From Streptomyces lacrimifluminis (GTDB lineage Bacteria > Actinomycetota > Actinomycetes > Streptomycetales > Streptomycetaceae), in NCBI RefSeq assembly GCF_014646095.1, contig NZ_BMMU01000015.1:62001-126000 (forward strand): DNA of 64,000 nucleotides, in the 5' to 3' direction. Below are positions 43,301-50,640 of the stretch, piece after piece; position 1 is the stretch's first letter, and every line of letters starts with the position of its first letter. The notes under the pieces are model-generated. The model had not been told where the DNA came from. It worked only from the letters and a program-made list of their open reading frames with translations, and made no database searches. The position numbers were made by a program, and so were the translations under genes.

Positions 43301-43604
43301 CCCCCGGACCGGCGCCCTGACCGAGGTGACGGGAACCGTGCCGTCCGTGCGCGGCCCGGTCGAGGTCGCCGTGCACCGCTCGACCGACGCCCATACGACC
43401 CGGGTGACGGTCCCGCCCAACGCCCGCGCGGTGCTGGAGGTGGAGATCGGCGACGCCCACCCGGCGCGGTACCGGGTGACGGCGACGACACCCGGCGGAC
43501 AGGGCCGGGTGCCTGTCAGGTACCTCACCGACCCCACCGGAACGGTGCTGCGGATCGGGCCTGTCGGATCCGGCACGACGAAGGTCGAGCGCAGGGATTC
43601 CTGA
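40395..43604 (+). CDS. Secreted alpha-L-rhamnosidase, GH78
   Basis: 1069 residues. The N-terminus has a twin-arginine-like signal (SRRRLLHLGGTTAAAVVL) ending near AALAAG. An N-terminal Fn3-like strand domain follows, then an inserted laminin-G/LamG-like sandwich (about residues 165-300), the Bac_rhamnosid N-domain, the (alpha/alpha)6 catalytic barrel and a C-terminal beta domain. The GH78 acidic motif D-TPTR-E-RGPYEG-D is near residue 659, matching Asp567/Glu572/Asp579 of Bacillus RhaB; the second catalytic Glu is in VTEAWD near 924. It would release terminal rhamnose from rhamnogalacturonan or flavonoid glycosides outside the cell. Monocistronic, with LacI-type operators upstream and a terminator downstream. 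Confidence 0.93.
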   Translation: MSWDLSRRRLLHLGGTTAAAVVLTGPPALAAGGQGAASPAPGRPPVPTGTLADLLPQALGTSAGQSPRFSWQVPDFCAGTLQRAYRLQLAVAPDGFADERLVWDSGRCKSGDSAAVPYGGPPLQPRTAYWWRVASWGDRRSAWSEPALLATSVEDKWEAEPIWAPAGPVITDGTFAARLKITTVAAGVWFRAANTSNNYLWQLRTGNPGVLRKHVCVNGTYTVLGEVRLPYAVTAGEWTDLAVTMVGSTFTTTVNGTVVDTTTDTRYSSGNIGLRNGLTESQVYDRITFTAADGTLLLDDDFASDKGTFSAGTVSGGTLAFPTGATSLSSYGADDTWALLRHEYATAAGKETAAAVLYVAATSPDPARQYVAKVWSNGTVVGHASVRSGTGTAYQAFDITSTLRGDGGPNALAALCWTTSQQRFLAQLEITYTDGSRTTVASGDHWKARRQAGLLPAKGSAGSSYFTVPQEFWDLRREPVGWTGPGFDDSGWDAPVVRTAISGLVPAPIEPPRLHDVTPASVTKVADGRWLVDLGREIVGGLALKVTGSAGDTVEVRLGEELNSDGTVKYQLRATNTYREVWTLRDGPQGFEHWGYRGFRWAELRTTLDLSGAVVTGRAWRLDWDDNDSSFSSSDPGLDRVWELCRYSIEATRGDLYTDTPTRERGPYEGDALINQLSEYGVQRSYALARWSNDYLVRKGTWPTEYRLMCALSAWEDYLATGDDRQLAKDYDLLAAKNLTAHLDSRGLVRKAPGSSSQNLGDLVDWPTASRDGYVFTNVNTVVNAFQYAAFDALASCAAVLGKDDDATALRARADTLATAMRATLFDSAAGRFLDGEGTTHSSQHATAFPVAFGVADALDAETRTRLGDTLAAGGMRMSVYGAQFLLDALFRLGRADAALSLLTSTATNSWLHMLDELKATIVTEAWDPALKSNMTFSHAWASAPANAIPRHVLGVRVTAPGAAEFLIRPRTGALTEVTGTVPSVRGPVEVAVHRSTDAHTTRVTVPPNARAVLEVEIGDAHPARYRVTATTPGGQGRVPVRYLTDPTGTVLRIGPVGSGTTKVERRDS

Positions 43605-43739
43605 CGGCGGGGCCCTTGAGCCCGGCCCCTCAGCCGACCCGGGCGCCCGCCCTTCGCCCGGCTCGCCCAACTCACCTGTACGCCACGGCAGTCGGTGCCT
43701 TGGCGATTGCCAAGGCATTCCCCCGGCAGGACACAGTGC

Positions 43740-43765
43740 GGCCGGGAAGCGATTGCTTCCCGGCC
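43740..43765. terminator. Bidirectional hairpin terminator
   Basis: Perfect 11-base arms (GGCCGGGAAGC and complement) with a GATT loop between the convergent GH78 and beta-helix genes. Confidence 0.8.
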
Positions 43766-43785
43766 CTGGAGCCGGAGTCACTCCG

Positions 43786-46479
43786 TCACTGGATCGTCCA
43801 CGTCTGGTTGGGCTGGTTCAGTGCCATCCACTGGTCGACGGCGGCACCGTTGGCCGTCGAGTCGTTGCCGACTTCCAGCACCTGCTTGGACTCGAAGTTG
43901 CGGATGACGTACCCGCCACTGACCTGCTCGAAGTACCACAGCTGGTTGCTGCCGCCGTTGTAGGTGTTCTGCTTCAGCGCCGTCCCTCGGGAATGGCTCC
44001 CGTTCGGCATCTCCAGGACCTTTCCGCTGTTCCTGTTGACAATCCTGTACAGCTGTCCGCTCACCGGCACGATGTTCCACTGCTGGTTGGTGCCGCCGGT
44101 GCTCGGCCACTGGACGACACTCGCGCCGTCGCCGGTGGAGTTGTCGTAGACGTCTAGCATCTGCCCGCTGTTGACGTTCTTGATCGTGTAGTAAGTCGAC
44201 GGGTTGACGTTCGGCGCCCCGGCCGCGTCCTCCAGCGCGCCACCGGTCTGCTGCACGCCGAAGTCGGCGATGAAGAAATAGGCGCCGTCCGTTTTCGCGA
44301 CCCGTACGTAGCGGAACTGCTGGCGGGCGTTGATGTCACCCGTGAATGTCGAGGCCATAGGCAGGACGTCGGCGCCCAGGCGCGCCAGCACGGTGTAGGA
44401 GGCGAACGTGGGGTCGTTGGAGCCCCTGATCTCGAACCCGCTTCGTGTCTCGGGCTGATCGATGTCCTGGCGGGTCGTCAGAGAGAACTGCCCGAGCTGG
44501 TACGCCTGTCCCAGGTCGACCTGCCACCACGCGGAGGAGTCGCTCCCGGTGGGAGACCAGCCGGTCACGGCGTCGTTGTCGTCGGCACGGGACGCCTGCC
44601 AGCCGGAGCCGTAGACCGAGGAGGCGGATGCCGGCCTGTTGTACGCGAGGTTGAGCTTGGCCGCCAGGCCCTGGTGGGCGGGCTCCAGTCCCGAGGCCTT
44701 GATCACTGAGGCGCCGGACGTCGCGTTGCCGACCTTGGTCACGTTGGAGCCGTTGCGGTTCTGGTTGATGAAGCCGTCGGTACGCGACAGCACGTTGTTC
44801 GAGAGGGTCATGTTGTTGGACCCCTCGTCCATGTAGAGACCGGACACCGCCGACCCGCATGCTGTCGGCGTACGCACCACGTCGTGTATGTAGTTGTCGC
44901 CGATCACTGTGCCCGGGTCGTTCGACAGGTGGTAGATGCCGGCGGTGTCGCAGAGCCGGTTCACCACGTTGCCCATCCGGTTGTACCGGACCGTGTTGGC
45001 GCCCAGCGCGTTGGCCGCGGACTGCCAGCCCCAGCCGAGAGAGATACCGGCCCAGGGGGTGTCGGTGATGTCGTTGTGGTTGATCGTGGTGCTGTTGACG
45101 AAGCCGGCGTTGATGCCCGCCGTCCCCAGATAGTCCAGACCGATGCGGGTGATCAGGTTGTTGTTGACCGTGACGTTCCTGACGACCTCGCGGGGGTCTT
45201 CACCGGCCGGGGAGGCCGGAGGGTTGTAGACGGTGTGGTACTCCACGGTCGGGTCCGAGAACTTCCCCACCATGATCCCGTTGCCCGCGACGTCGTGGAC
45301 GATGTTGCCGGTCACGGTGCTGTCGTGGACGCCGTGGTGCAGGTCGAGAGCGCTCGACCCCATCTGCTTGAAGGTGTTGCCCGTGATGGACACCCTGTCG
45401 GCGTCCGAGACCTGGACCCCGGCCGGGGGGCGGTCGACGTACTGGTTGTTGGAAGGGTCGGCCGAGAGGTTGTAGAGCCCGCCCTGCCCGTTGAGGAGGC
45501 CGTTGGCGGACGCCTCCATCCAGGTGGTCTGGGCGAAGGTGAGACCGGAGAAGCGCAGGTCATGAGCCGGGGCGTCGAGGCTGCCGCCCTTGACGTCGAA
45601 GAGTGTCTCCAGCGTGGGTGCCTGGATGGTGGCCGTGGACATGTTCTCACCGGGACGCGGCTTGTAGTAGACGGTCTGCGCGTCCTTGTCGACATAGAAC
45701 TCGCCCGGTTCGTTGAGGAACTCGTGGGCGTTCTCGAAGTGCAGGGCGGAGCCGTCGGACAGCAGGGGGTAGGGGCGCGGGAAGAGTATGCCCGCCTCGT
45801 GGTCCTGGATCGACACGTTGGCCGTGCCGCCGCTGGAGGTGAACGACTTGAGCCGCAGATAGCTCTCGGCCCACTGCGTCTCCAGCACCATCTCGACCCG
45901 GCTGAAGTTGTTCCAGTTGGAGATCTGCGAACTACGGACCTTGAGCAGCTTGTTCGTCTTGTCGCTGCCCTGCAGCTGGAAGTCCGAGCCGGTGTCGGGG
46001 AAGCGCGCCCGGGTGGCACGAGTCCCGTTGACGTACAGCTGGCGGAAGTCGAGGCTGCCGACCGACGCCTTGTACTCCCCGTTGGCGGCGGCGGTCCAGC
46101 CGCTGATCGCCTTGCCGCCGCTGATCACGGGCGTCTCACCGTTGTACGCCTGATAGACCACCGTGCGGCCGTTCGTTCCCGAGTCGGCCGCGCCGAACGT
46201 GATCGGGCCGGGGAGGGAGTAGGTGCCGCCGCGCAGGTTCACGACGATGTCGTCGGACATGTTCGTGTTGGCGCCGCGGACCGCGGCCTGGGCCGCCTGG
46301 ATGGTCTTGAAGGCGCTGGCGGTGCTGGTTCCCGAGTTGCCGTCACTGCCGTTGACGGGGTCGACGTAGAAGTTCGTCGTGGCCGCGTGAGCGGTCTGGG
46401 CGGGCAGCACCGTCGCACAGACGACGACCGCCGCCGCAAGCGCCTTGTTCAGCCCCGCACCGATGCGTAGGGGTCTCAT
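43786..46479 (-). CDS. Secreted beta-helix carbohydrate-active enzyme with CBM32 and ricin-type modules (GH141-like)
   Basis: 897 residues with a Sec signal peptide (ALAAAVVVCATVLPAQTAHA). Residues about 35-590 form a right-handed parallel beta-helix, starting FYVDPVNGSDGNSGT and containing repeated N-N-x-I turns such as TVNNNLITRIG and GISLGWGW. The GGTYSLPGPITFGAADSGT opening and LYVNGTRATRARFPD resemble GH141 (fucosidase/xylanase) enzymes. Residues about 610-740 are an F5/8 type C (CBM32) domain (WWQVDLGQAYQLGQFSL), and about 755-897 a RicinB-type CBM13 with QxW repeats (NQQWNI, NQLWYF, NQTWTI). The substrate is probably a branched pectin or hemicellulose; the exact activity cannot be fixed from sequence. 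Confidence 0.83.
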   Translation of the reverse strand: MRPLRIGAGLNKALAAAVVVCATVLPAQTAHAATTNFYVDPVNGSDGNSGTSTASAFKTIQAAQAAVRGANTNMSDDIVVNLRGGTYSLPGPITFGAADSGTNGRTVVYQAYNGETPVISGGKAISGWTAAANGEYKASVGSLDFRQLYVNGTRATRARFPDTGSDFQLQGSDKTNKLLKVRSSQISNWNNFSRVEMVLETQWAESYLRLKSFTSSGGTANVSIQDHEAGILFPRPYPLLSDGSALHFENAHEFLNEPGEFYVDKDAQTVYYKPRPGENMSTATIQAPTLETLFDVKGGSLDAPAHDLRFSGLTFAQTTWMEASANGLLNGQGGLYNLSADPSNNQYVDRPPAGVQVSDADRVSITGNTFKQMGSSALDLHHGVHDSTVTGNIVHDVAGNGIMVGKFSDPTVEYHTVYNPPASPAGEDPREVVRNVTVNNNLITRIGLDYLGTAGINAGFVNSTTINHNDITDTPWAGISLGWGWQSAANALGANTVRYNRMGNVVNRLCDTAGIYHLSNDPGTVIGDNYIHDVVRTPTACGSAVSGLYMDEGSNNMTLSNNVLSRTDGFINQNRNGSNVTKVGNATSGASVIKASGLEPAHQGLAAKLNLAYNRPASASSVYGSGWQASRADDNDAVTGWSPTGSDSSAWWQVDLGQAYQLGQFSLTTRQDIDQPETRSGFEIRGSNDPTFASYTVLARLGADVLPMASTFTGDINARQQFRYVRVAKTDGAYFFIADFGVQQTGGALEDAAGAPNVNPSTYYTIKNVNSGQMLDVYDNSTGDGASVVQWPSTGGTNQQWNIVPVSGQLYRIVNRNSGKVLEMPNGSHSRGTALKQNTYNGGSNQLWYFEQVSGGYVIRNFESKQVLEVGNDSTANGAAVDQWMALNQPNQTWTIQ

Positions 46480-46787
46480 CCGCGGTGTCCTTCCTGCAGC
46501 CTCATGGGGTTATGAGTTGCATTTATCGGTCCAGAACACCGAGTACGTCAAGATGATAGGCATGAATCTTTTTCACTGGCGTAACATCCGTGACGCATGG
46601 AACGATGAACATGCACACCTTTTATGTCTATTTACACCCTCTTTCACTGAGGTGTGAGCACTGACCGCACAGACGATTACCGATGACCGGTGCCCCACAG
46701 GGCACAAATGAGTAGTACTCATTCTGAGGTTCGGCTTCAGAGGGGGCCGAGATGTGGTGCCGGTCGGTCACCGCGGGCCCCGACGCC
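46480..46787. promoter_or_regulatory. AT-richer promoter region of the beta-helix gene
   Basis: About 300 bases, notably lower in GC than the surroundings (TCTTTTTCACTGG, CACCTTTTATGTCTATTTA). It includes the imperfect inverted repeat CTCATGGGGTTATGAG just upstream of the beta-helix gene start. It also holds the 3' flank of the GH31 remnant. No gene is supported. Confidence 0.5.
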
Positions 46788-46964
46788 TTAGACGGAGACC
46801 GGGCGCTGGTCGTCGGCCGCCAGGGGGATGACGGAGTCCGGACGGGTCGGCAGTGACAGGGTGTGGAAGTCGTGCTGTTCCTGCGCCCAGCGCGGACCGG
46901 TGATCTGGGTGCCGGTCAGGATGTTTGTCCAGGTGCCCTCGGGCACGTAGTACTCAACGACGCC
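46788..46964 (-). pseudogene. GH31 alpha-xylosidase, 3' fragment
   Basis: The minus strand reads VVEYYVPEGTWTNILTGTQ, ITGPRWAQEQHDFHTLSLP, then TRPDSVIPLAADDQRPVSV and a stop. This is the C-terminal beta-domain of a YicI-type alpha-xylosidase. It breaks off exactly where transposase-like sequence begins at 46965. The 5' part of the same gene is at 47180-47532. The catalytic barrel is missing, so the gene is inactive. Confidence 0.78.
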
Positions 46965-47110
46965 GTCGTCACCGAGTACGGAATCACGGTCGAACGGGTG
47001 CTGACCGACAGCGGCTCCTGCTACCGCTCACGCGACTGGCGCGATCTGCCGGCAGCGGCCGGGATCACCCACAAGCGCAGCCGGCCCTACCGGCCGCAGA
47101 CCAACTGCGA
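46965..47110 (+). mobile_element. IS481-type transposase fragment
   Basis: The plus strand reads TEYGITVERVLTDSGSCYRS, then DWRDLPAAAGITHKRSRPYR, PQTN. This is the part of the DDE integrase core that carries the second Asp (LTDSGS). No ends, inverted repeats or remaining transposase are found. It sits inside the GH31 alpha-xylosidase gene. Confidence 0.72.
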
Positions 47111-47179
47111 GGGTCTGCAAGCGCTCCTCCGGCCGGTCCGACCCACAGACCAACCGGCCGCTCGTGCTTTGTTGCCGAT

Positions 47180-47532
47180 GCGTCGGCCGCCCGGGAGGGC
47201 GCATGCGGCTGCACCGGCGGAGGTGAGTTTCAGGAGCGGGCCGTCCCGGTGGACCTTGCCCGCGCCCTCCTCGGCGCCGGGCAGCGCGAACTCCGGGCCC
47301 GGGCGCACGATCCGGCGTGGTGGGTGGTGCGCACCCCGATCACGCCTTCGGCCGGCGACCAGCACTCCACCGCCAGCAGCGGGCTGTTGAGGGTTCCGCC
47401 GCGACGGGTGACGTCCTCGACCGGGGCATGGAGGGTCATCCGGTGCTCGTCGGCGCGGACGTCCGCCACGTCGGTGGCAAAGCGCGCGGTGCACCCCGGA
47501 CGCATGAGCCAGTAGCCGTCGGTGAACTTCAT
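47180..47532 (-). pseudogene. GH31 alpha-xylosidase, 5' fragment
   Basis: From ATG 47532 it reads MKFTDGYWLMRPGCTARF, then DEHRMTLHAPV, LNSPLLAVECWSPAEGVIGV: the N-terminal galactose-mutarotase-like domain of a YicI-type alpha-xylosidase. Near 47310 the frame shifts to PEFALPGAEEGAGKVHRDGP, LLKLTS, where similarity ends. The start overlaps the previous gene's stop (ATGA), showing it was the last gene of an operon. Confidence 0.75.
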
Positions 47533-47733
47533 CGGGCGTCCTTCGCCGGGGCGCGGTGCGCGGTGATCAGGTCACGGTGCCAGCGGTAGCTGTCGGTGCC
47601 GAGGGCGACCGGCAGAGCGATGTCCTCGCGGTAGGGGTAGCGGTGGACGCGTGGTCGGCGGCCGTGTCGCCGTCAAGTGTGCGTCCGGGGAGGTGGCAGG
47701 CGGAAGCTGTGCGGGGAAGGCGGGGCTGCTCAT
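47531..47733 (-). pseudogene. Remnant of an unidentified gene between GH3 and GH31
   Basis: ATG 47733 overlaps the GH3 stop as ATGA and begins MSSPAFPAQLPPATSPDAHL. In another frame the end reads YPYREDIALPVALGTDSYRW, HRDLITAHRAPAKDAR, then a TGA that overlaps the GH31 start. Both coupled ends of a former gene therefore survive within about 200 bases, with the middle deleted. I do not recognise the product; from context it was probably another glycan-degrading enzyme. Confidence 0.5.
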
Positions 47734-48596
47734 GCGGTTTCGATACCGGACGCGCCGAAGAGGAAGGAGGAGAGGCGGAAGTCGCCGTGCAGGGTCAGCC
47801 GTAGGTCGTGGGAGCCGTCGCCGGGCGCAGCGGTGTCGGCGGTCACCGTTGTCCACGTGTAGCGGCTGCCGGTGACCGGTGGAGCGAGCTCCGCCAGGAG
47901 CCGTTCGCCGGCCCGGACTTCGAGGCGTGCCGCACCCGGCCCGGGGCCCTCGCACGCGACCTCCGCCTCGAAGCGGGCGGCGCCGGAGAGGTCGACGGAA
48001 CGGAACAGCAGAGTCGCCGGGCGCGCGGGATCGGCCGGGGTGACCGCGTCGCCGGCGACGCGGGTGGCGTCGACGAGGGTGACGTCCGCGTAGTCGTCGA
48101 AGTCGGCGGCCCGAATCCGCCGGCCGACCACCTCGCGGGGTGCGGGAGCCGGCCCGGTCACCGTCAACGGCGCGGTCCGCACGACGTGTTCCGCGGAGCG
48201 GGCGACGAGGACCTCGTAGGCGCCGGGGTCCACGGTGAAAGCGCCGGTGGCCACGTCCCAGTGGGCGAGCTGCTCGGCGGCGAGCCGGAAAGCCACTTCG
48301 CGGCTCGCCCCGGGCTCCAGGCGCACCTTGCGGAAGTCGGCGAGCCTCAGCCGGGGCGCCTCGTACCGGGCGTCCAGGGCGCGGACGTAGAGCTGGACCA
48401 CCTCGCTGCCGGACCTCGTCCCGGTGTTGGACAGCGTCACATGGACGTGGAGGGCGCCGTCCTGCGCCACTGTCGGCCTGGACAGCACCAGGTCGCCGTA
48501 GGTGAAGTCGGTGTAGGACAGTCCGTGGCCGAAGGCGTACAGGGGTGCGGGGCGGAACGGAAGGCGGTGGGCGGCGGACCGGGACGGAGAACCCAC
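47730..48596 (-). pseudogene. GH3 beta-glucosidase/xylosidase, C-terminal remnant
   Basis: 288 residues from GTG 48596. After about 17 unrelated residues it reads PLYAFGHGLSYTDFTYGDL, the typical end of a GH3 C-domain. A fibronectin-III-like domain (LSNTGTRSGSEVVQLYVRA to TFTVDPG-type strands, about 45-140) and a CBM6-like sandwich (about 150-288) follow. The whole GH3 catalytic domain of some 500 residues is absent. The ribosome site (GAGGGG) and the palindromic operator upstream are kept. It may still be translated, but it has no active site. Confidence 0.75.
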
Positions 48597-48629
48597 GAGG
48601 CAAACCCCTCAGCAGACCGGGTGCGGTTT

Positions 48630-48645
48630 GTTGAAGCGCTTCGAC
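48630..48645. promoter_or_regulatory. LacI-type operator, GH3 side
   Basis: Near-perfect palindrome GTTGAAGCGCTTCGAC with core GAAGCGCTTC, between the divergent GH3 remnant and the solute-binding protein remnant. CG-centred cores of this kind are typical of LacI-family repressors, and a LacI gene lies 4 kb away. Confidence 0.68.
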
Positions 48646-48749
48646 GCTGCCACCGGCCCCGCAGGCTGTCAATGACACGGGAACAAGAAAGTTTCCCCGC
48701 TTTCGCTCCCTTGTTTCGCGAGAAATATGTCATTAACCTTCGCCGCCAA

Positions 48750-48764
48750 GTGAAGCGCTTCGAC
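48750..48764. promoter_or_regulatory. LacI-type operator, transporter side
   Basis: GTGAAGCGCTTCGAC, the same GAAGCGCTTC core as at 48633-48642, placed 25 bases before the start of the solute-binding protein remnant. The two sites flank the divergent promoter. Confidence 0.68.
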
Positions 48765-48789
48765 ACTCGGAAGGAGAAGGGCCGCCGCC

Positions 48790-48990
48790 ATGACCAATGA
48801 GCTGTAGCGCAGAAGCTTCGTCGGCGGAGCCGCGGCCTGGCCGGGGTCACCGCGATGGCCCCCTGCTGTCCGCCTGCGGAGACGGCGGCCGGCAACAGAC
48901 TGGTGGAAACCGTGCGGCGGGCCTGAAGCAGGCGCTGCCCGCCTACGTGCCCTGCACGTCCCTGAACCCGGACATCCCGCACCCCCGAAA
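48790..48990 (+). pseudogene. Sugar ABC transporter solute-binding lipoprotein, N-terminal remnant
   Basis: After a good ribosome site (GGAAGGAGAAGG) ATG 48790 reads MTNEL then a TAG stop, then RRSFVGGAAA. In a shifted frame it continues LAGVTAMAP, then LLSACGDGG (lipobox-like LSAC) and KQALPAYVPCTSLNPDIPHP. This is the Tat/lipoprotein signal and mature N-terminus of an extracellular sugar-binding protein. It has a nonsense codon and frameshifts and stops just before the GH43 gene. The rest of the protein and the expected permease genes are missing. Confidence 0.72.
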
Positions 48991-49002
48991 GGACTTGACC
49001 GA

Positions 49003-50511
49003 GTGTCAGATACGCAGCAGAAGGACGCCGCCTTTCCCAACCCCGTGATCCCCGGTTTCCACCCCGACCCCAGCATCTGCCGCGTGGGCGACGACTACTA
49101 CGTCATCTGCTCCAGCTTCGAGTACTTCCCCGGCATCCCCGTCTTCCACAGCCGCGACCTGCTGCACTGGACACAGATCGGCAACGCCCTCGACCGGCCG
49201 AACCAGCTCCGCCTGACGAACACACCCTCGTCCGGCGGCATCTACGCCCCCACCCTGCGCCACCACGACGGCCGCTTCTGGCTGATCGTCACCAACTGCA
49301 GCGAGGGCGGCGGCAACATGCTGTTCACCGCCACCGACCCCGCCGGACCCTGGTCCGACCCGATCCACCTGCCCGACGTCCCCGGCATCGACCCCGACCT
49401 CGTCTGGGACGAGGACGGCACCTGCTGGTGCACCATCGCCGGCGTCTCGCAGGTCCGCATCGACCCGTACACCGGGCAGACCTCCGGACCGCGGCGCCAG
49501 CTGTGGTCCGGCGCCCCCGGCGCCAAGGCCCCGGAAGCACCGCACCTGTACCGGATTGGCGACCACTGGTACCTGCTCATCGCCGAGGGCGGCACCGAAC
49601 GCTGCCACGGCGTCTCCATCGCCCGCGGCCACACACCCACGGGCCCCTTCGAGCCCTGCCCCGACAACCCGATCCTCACCCACCGCGGCACCGACCACCC
49701 CATCCAGAACACCGGCCACGCCGACCTCGTCCAACGCCCCGACGGCTCCTGGTGGATGGTGTTCCTCGGCGTCCGGCCGGGCGGTGGAAGCCCGGGCTGG
49801 CACGTGCTGGGCCGCGAGACCTTCCTGGCGCCGGTCGAGTGGGTGGACGGCTGGCCCGTCGTCGGTGAGGTGACATCCGAACTGCCCGCGCCCTCCTGGC
49901 CGCTCGTCCCCGGCCCCGTCGAGGCGGTCCGGGACGACTTCGACCTCAGCGAACTCCGGCCGCAGTGGATCTCCGTACGCGACCGTCCGGCGCAGCACTG
50001 CACCACCAAGGAACGGTCCGGCTGGCTGACGCTCCGCGCCCGGGGCGGCTCCCTGGACGAGCCGGACGTCGTGTTCGTCGGCCGTCGCCAGCAGCACCTG
50101 ACATGCGAGGTGCGTACGCGGGTCGACCCGGCGGAAGGGCGCGGCGGCCTCGCCGTGCGCCTGGACGAGGAGCACCACTACGAGATCGAGGCGTCCGAGG
50201 GAGAGGTGCGCGTCCTCAGCCGTATCGGACCGCTGCGCAGCGTCGTGGAGTCCCGGTCCGTGCCCGCCGGGCCCGTGGTCCTCGGCGTGCGCGTCCGCGC
50301 CACCCCGCCCCGGGACGCCCGCACCGGGCCCGACACCCTCACGCTCGGCGTCGAGGAGCCGGGCGGCACCTTCACCGAACTGGCCGACCTCGACGGCCGC
50401 TACCTGTCGACCGAGGTCGCCGGCGGCTTCACCGGCCGGGTGATCGGCATGTACGCAACGACCGGCACCGTCCACTTCGACTGGTTCGACTACGAGCCCC
50501 TCACCCCCTGA
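49003..50511 (+). CDS. GH43 family glycosidase (beta-xylosidase/arabinofuranosidase type)
   Basis: 502 residues from GTG 49003, with GAAAGGA upstream. The five-bladed propeller carries the three expected acids: base Asp in PGFHPDPS (near residue 22), modulator Asp in GIDPDLVWD (near 130) and acid Glu in APEAPHLYR (near 176). A C-terminal beta-sandwich (about 310-502) completes the usual GH43 length. There is no signal peptide, so it probably acts in the cytosol on imported oligosaccharides, removing xylose or arabinose. It now follows directly on a truncated transporter gene and may depend on that operator-controlled promoter. The GH5 gene follows 129 bases later. Confidence 0.9.
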   Translation: MSDTQQKDAAFPNPVIPGFHPDPSICRVGDDYYVICSSFEYFPGIPVFHSRDLLHWTQIGNALDRPNQLRLTNTPSSGGIYAPTLRHHDGRFWLIVTNCSEGGGNMLFTATDPAGPWSDPIHLPDVPGIDPDLVWDEDGTCWCTIAGVSQVRIDPYTGQTSGPRRQLWSGAPGAKAPEAPHLYRIGDHWYLLIAEGGTERCHGVSIARGHTPTGPFEPCPDNPILTHRGTDHPIQNTGHADLVQRPDGSWWMVFLGVRPGGGSPGWHVLGRETFLAPVEWVDGWPVVGEVTSELPAPSWPLVPGPVEAVRDDFDLSELRPQWISVRDRPAQHCTTKERSGWLTLRARGGSLDEPDVVFVGRRQQHLTCEVRTRVDPAEGRGGLAVRLDEEHHYEIEASEGEVRVLSRIGPLRSVVESRSVPAGPVVLGVRVRATPPRDARTGPDTLTLGVEEPGGTFTELADLDGRYLSTEVAGGFTGRVIGMYATTGTVHFDWFDYEPLTP

Positions 50512-50640
50512 GCCTTCACCGCGCGCCACGGCACCACTTCGCCTGCCGGAGACGTCCGGCCGGTCCCTCCATCGACCATCTGCCGCTCCATCCCCCCACG
50601 GGCGGAACCCCCCGCTCGGCCAACAGAGAAGGATCAAAGA

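Noticed and set aside
40374..43781. 1135-residue minus-strand frame opposite GH78
   Set aside because: Antisense shadow of the rhamnosidase; the plus frame has signal peptide, GH78 catalytic residues and operator, while the minus frame has no motif.
47317..47804. Plus-strand frames across the GH31/GH3 remnants
   Set aside because: They are opposite to recognisable GH31 and GH3 remnants on the minus strand and contain no motif of their own.
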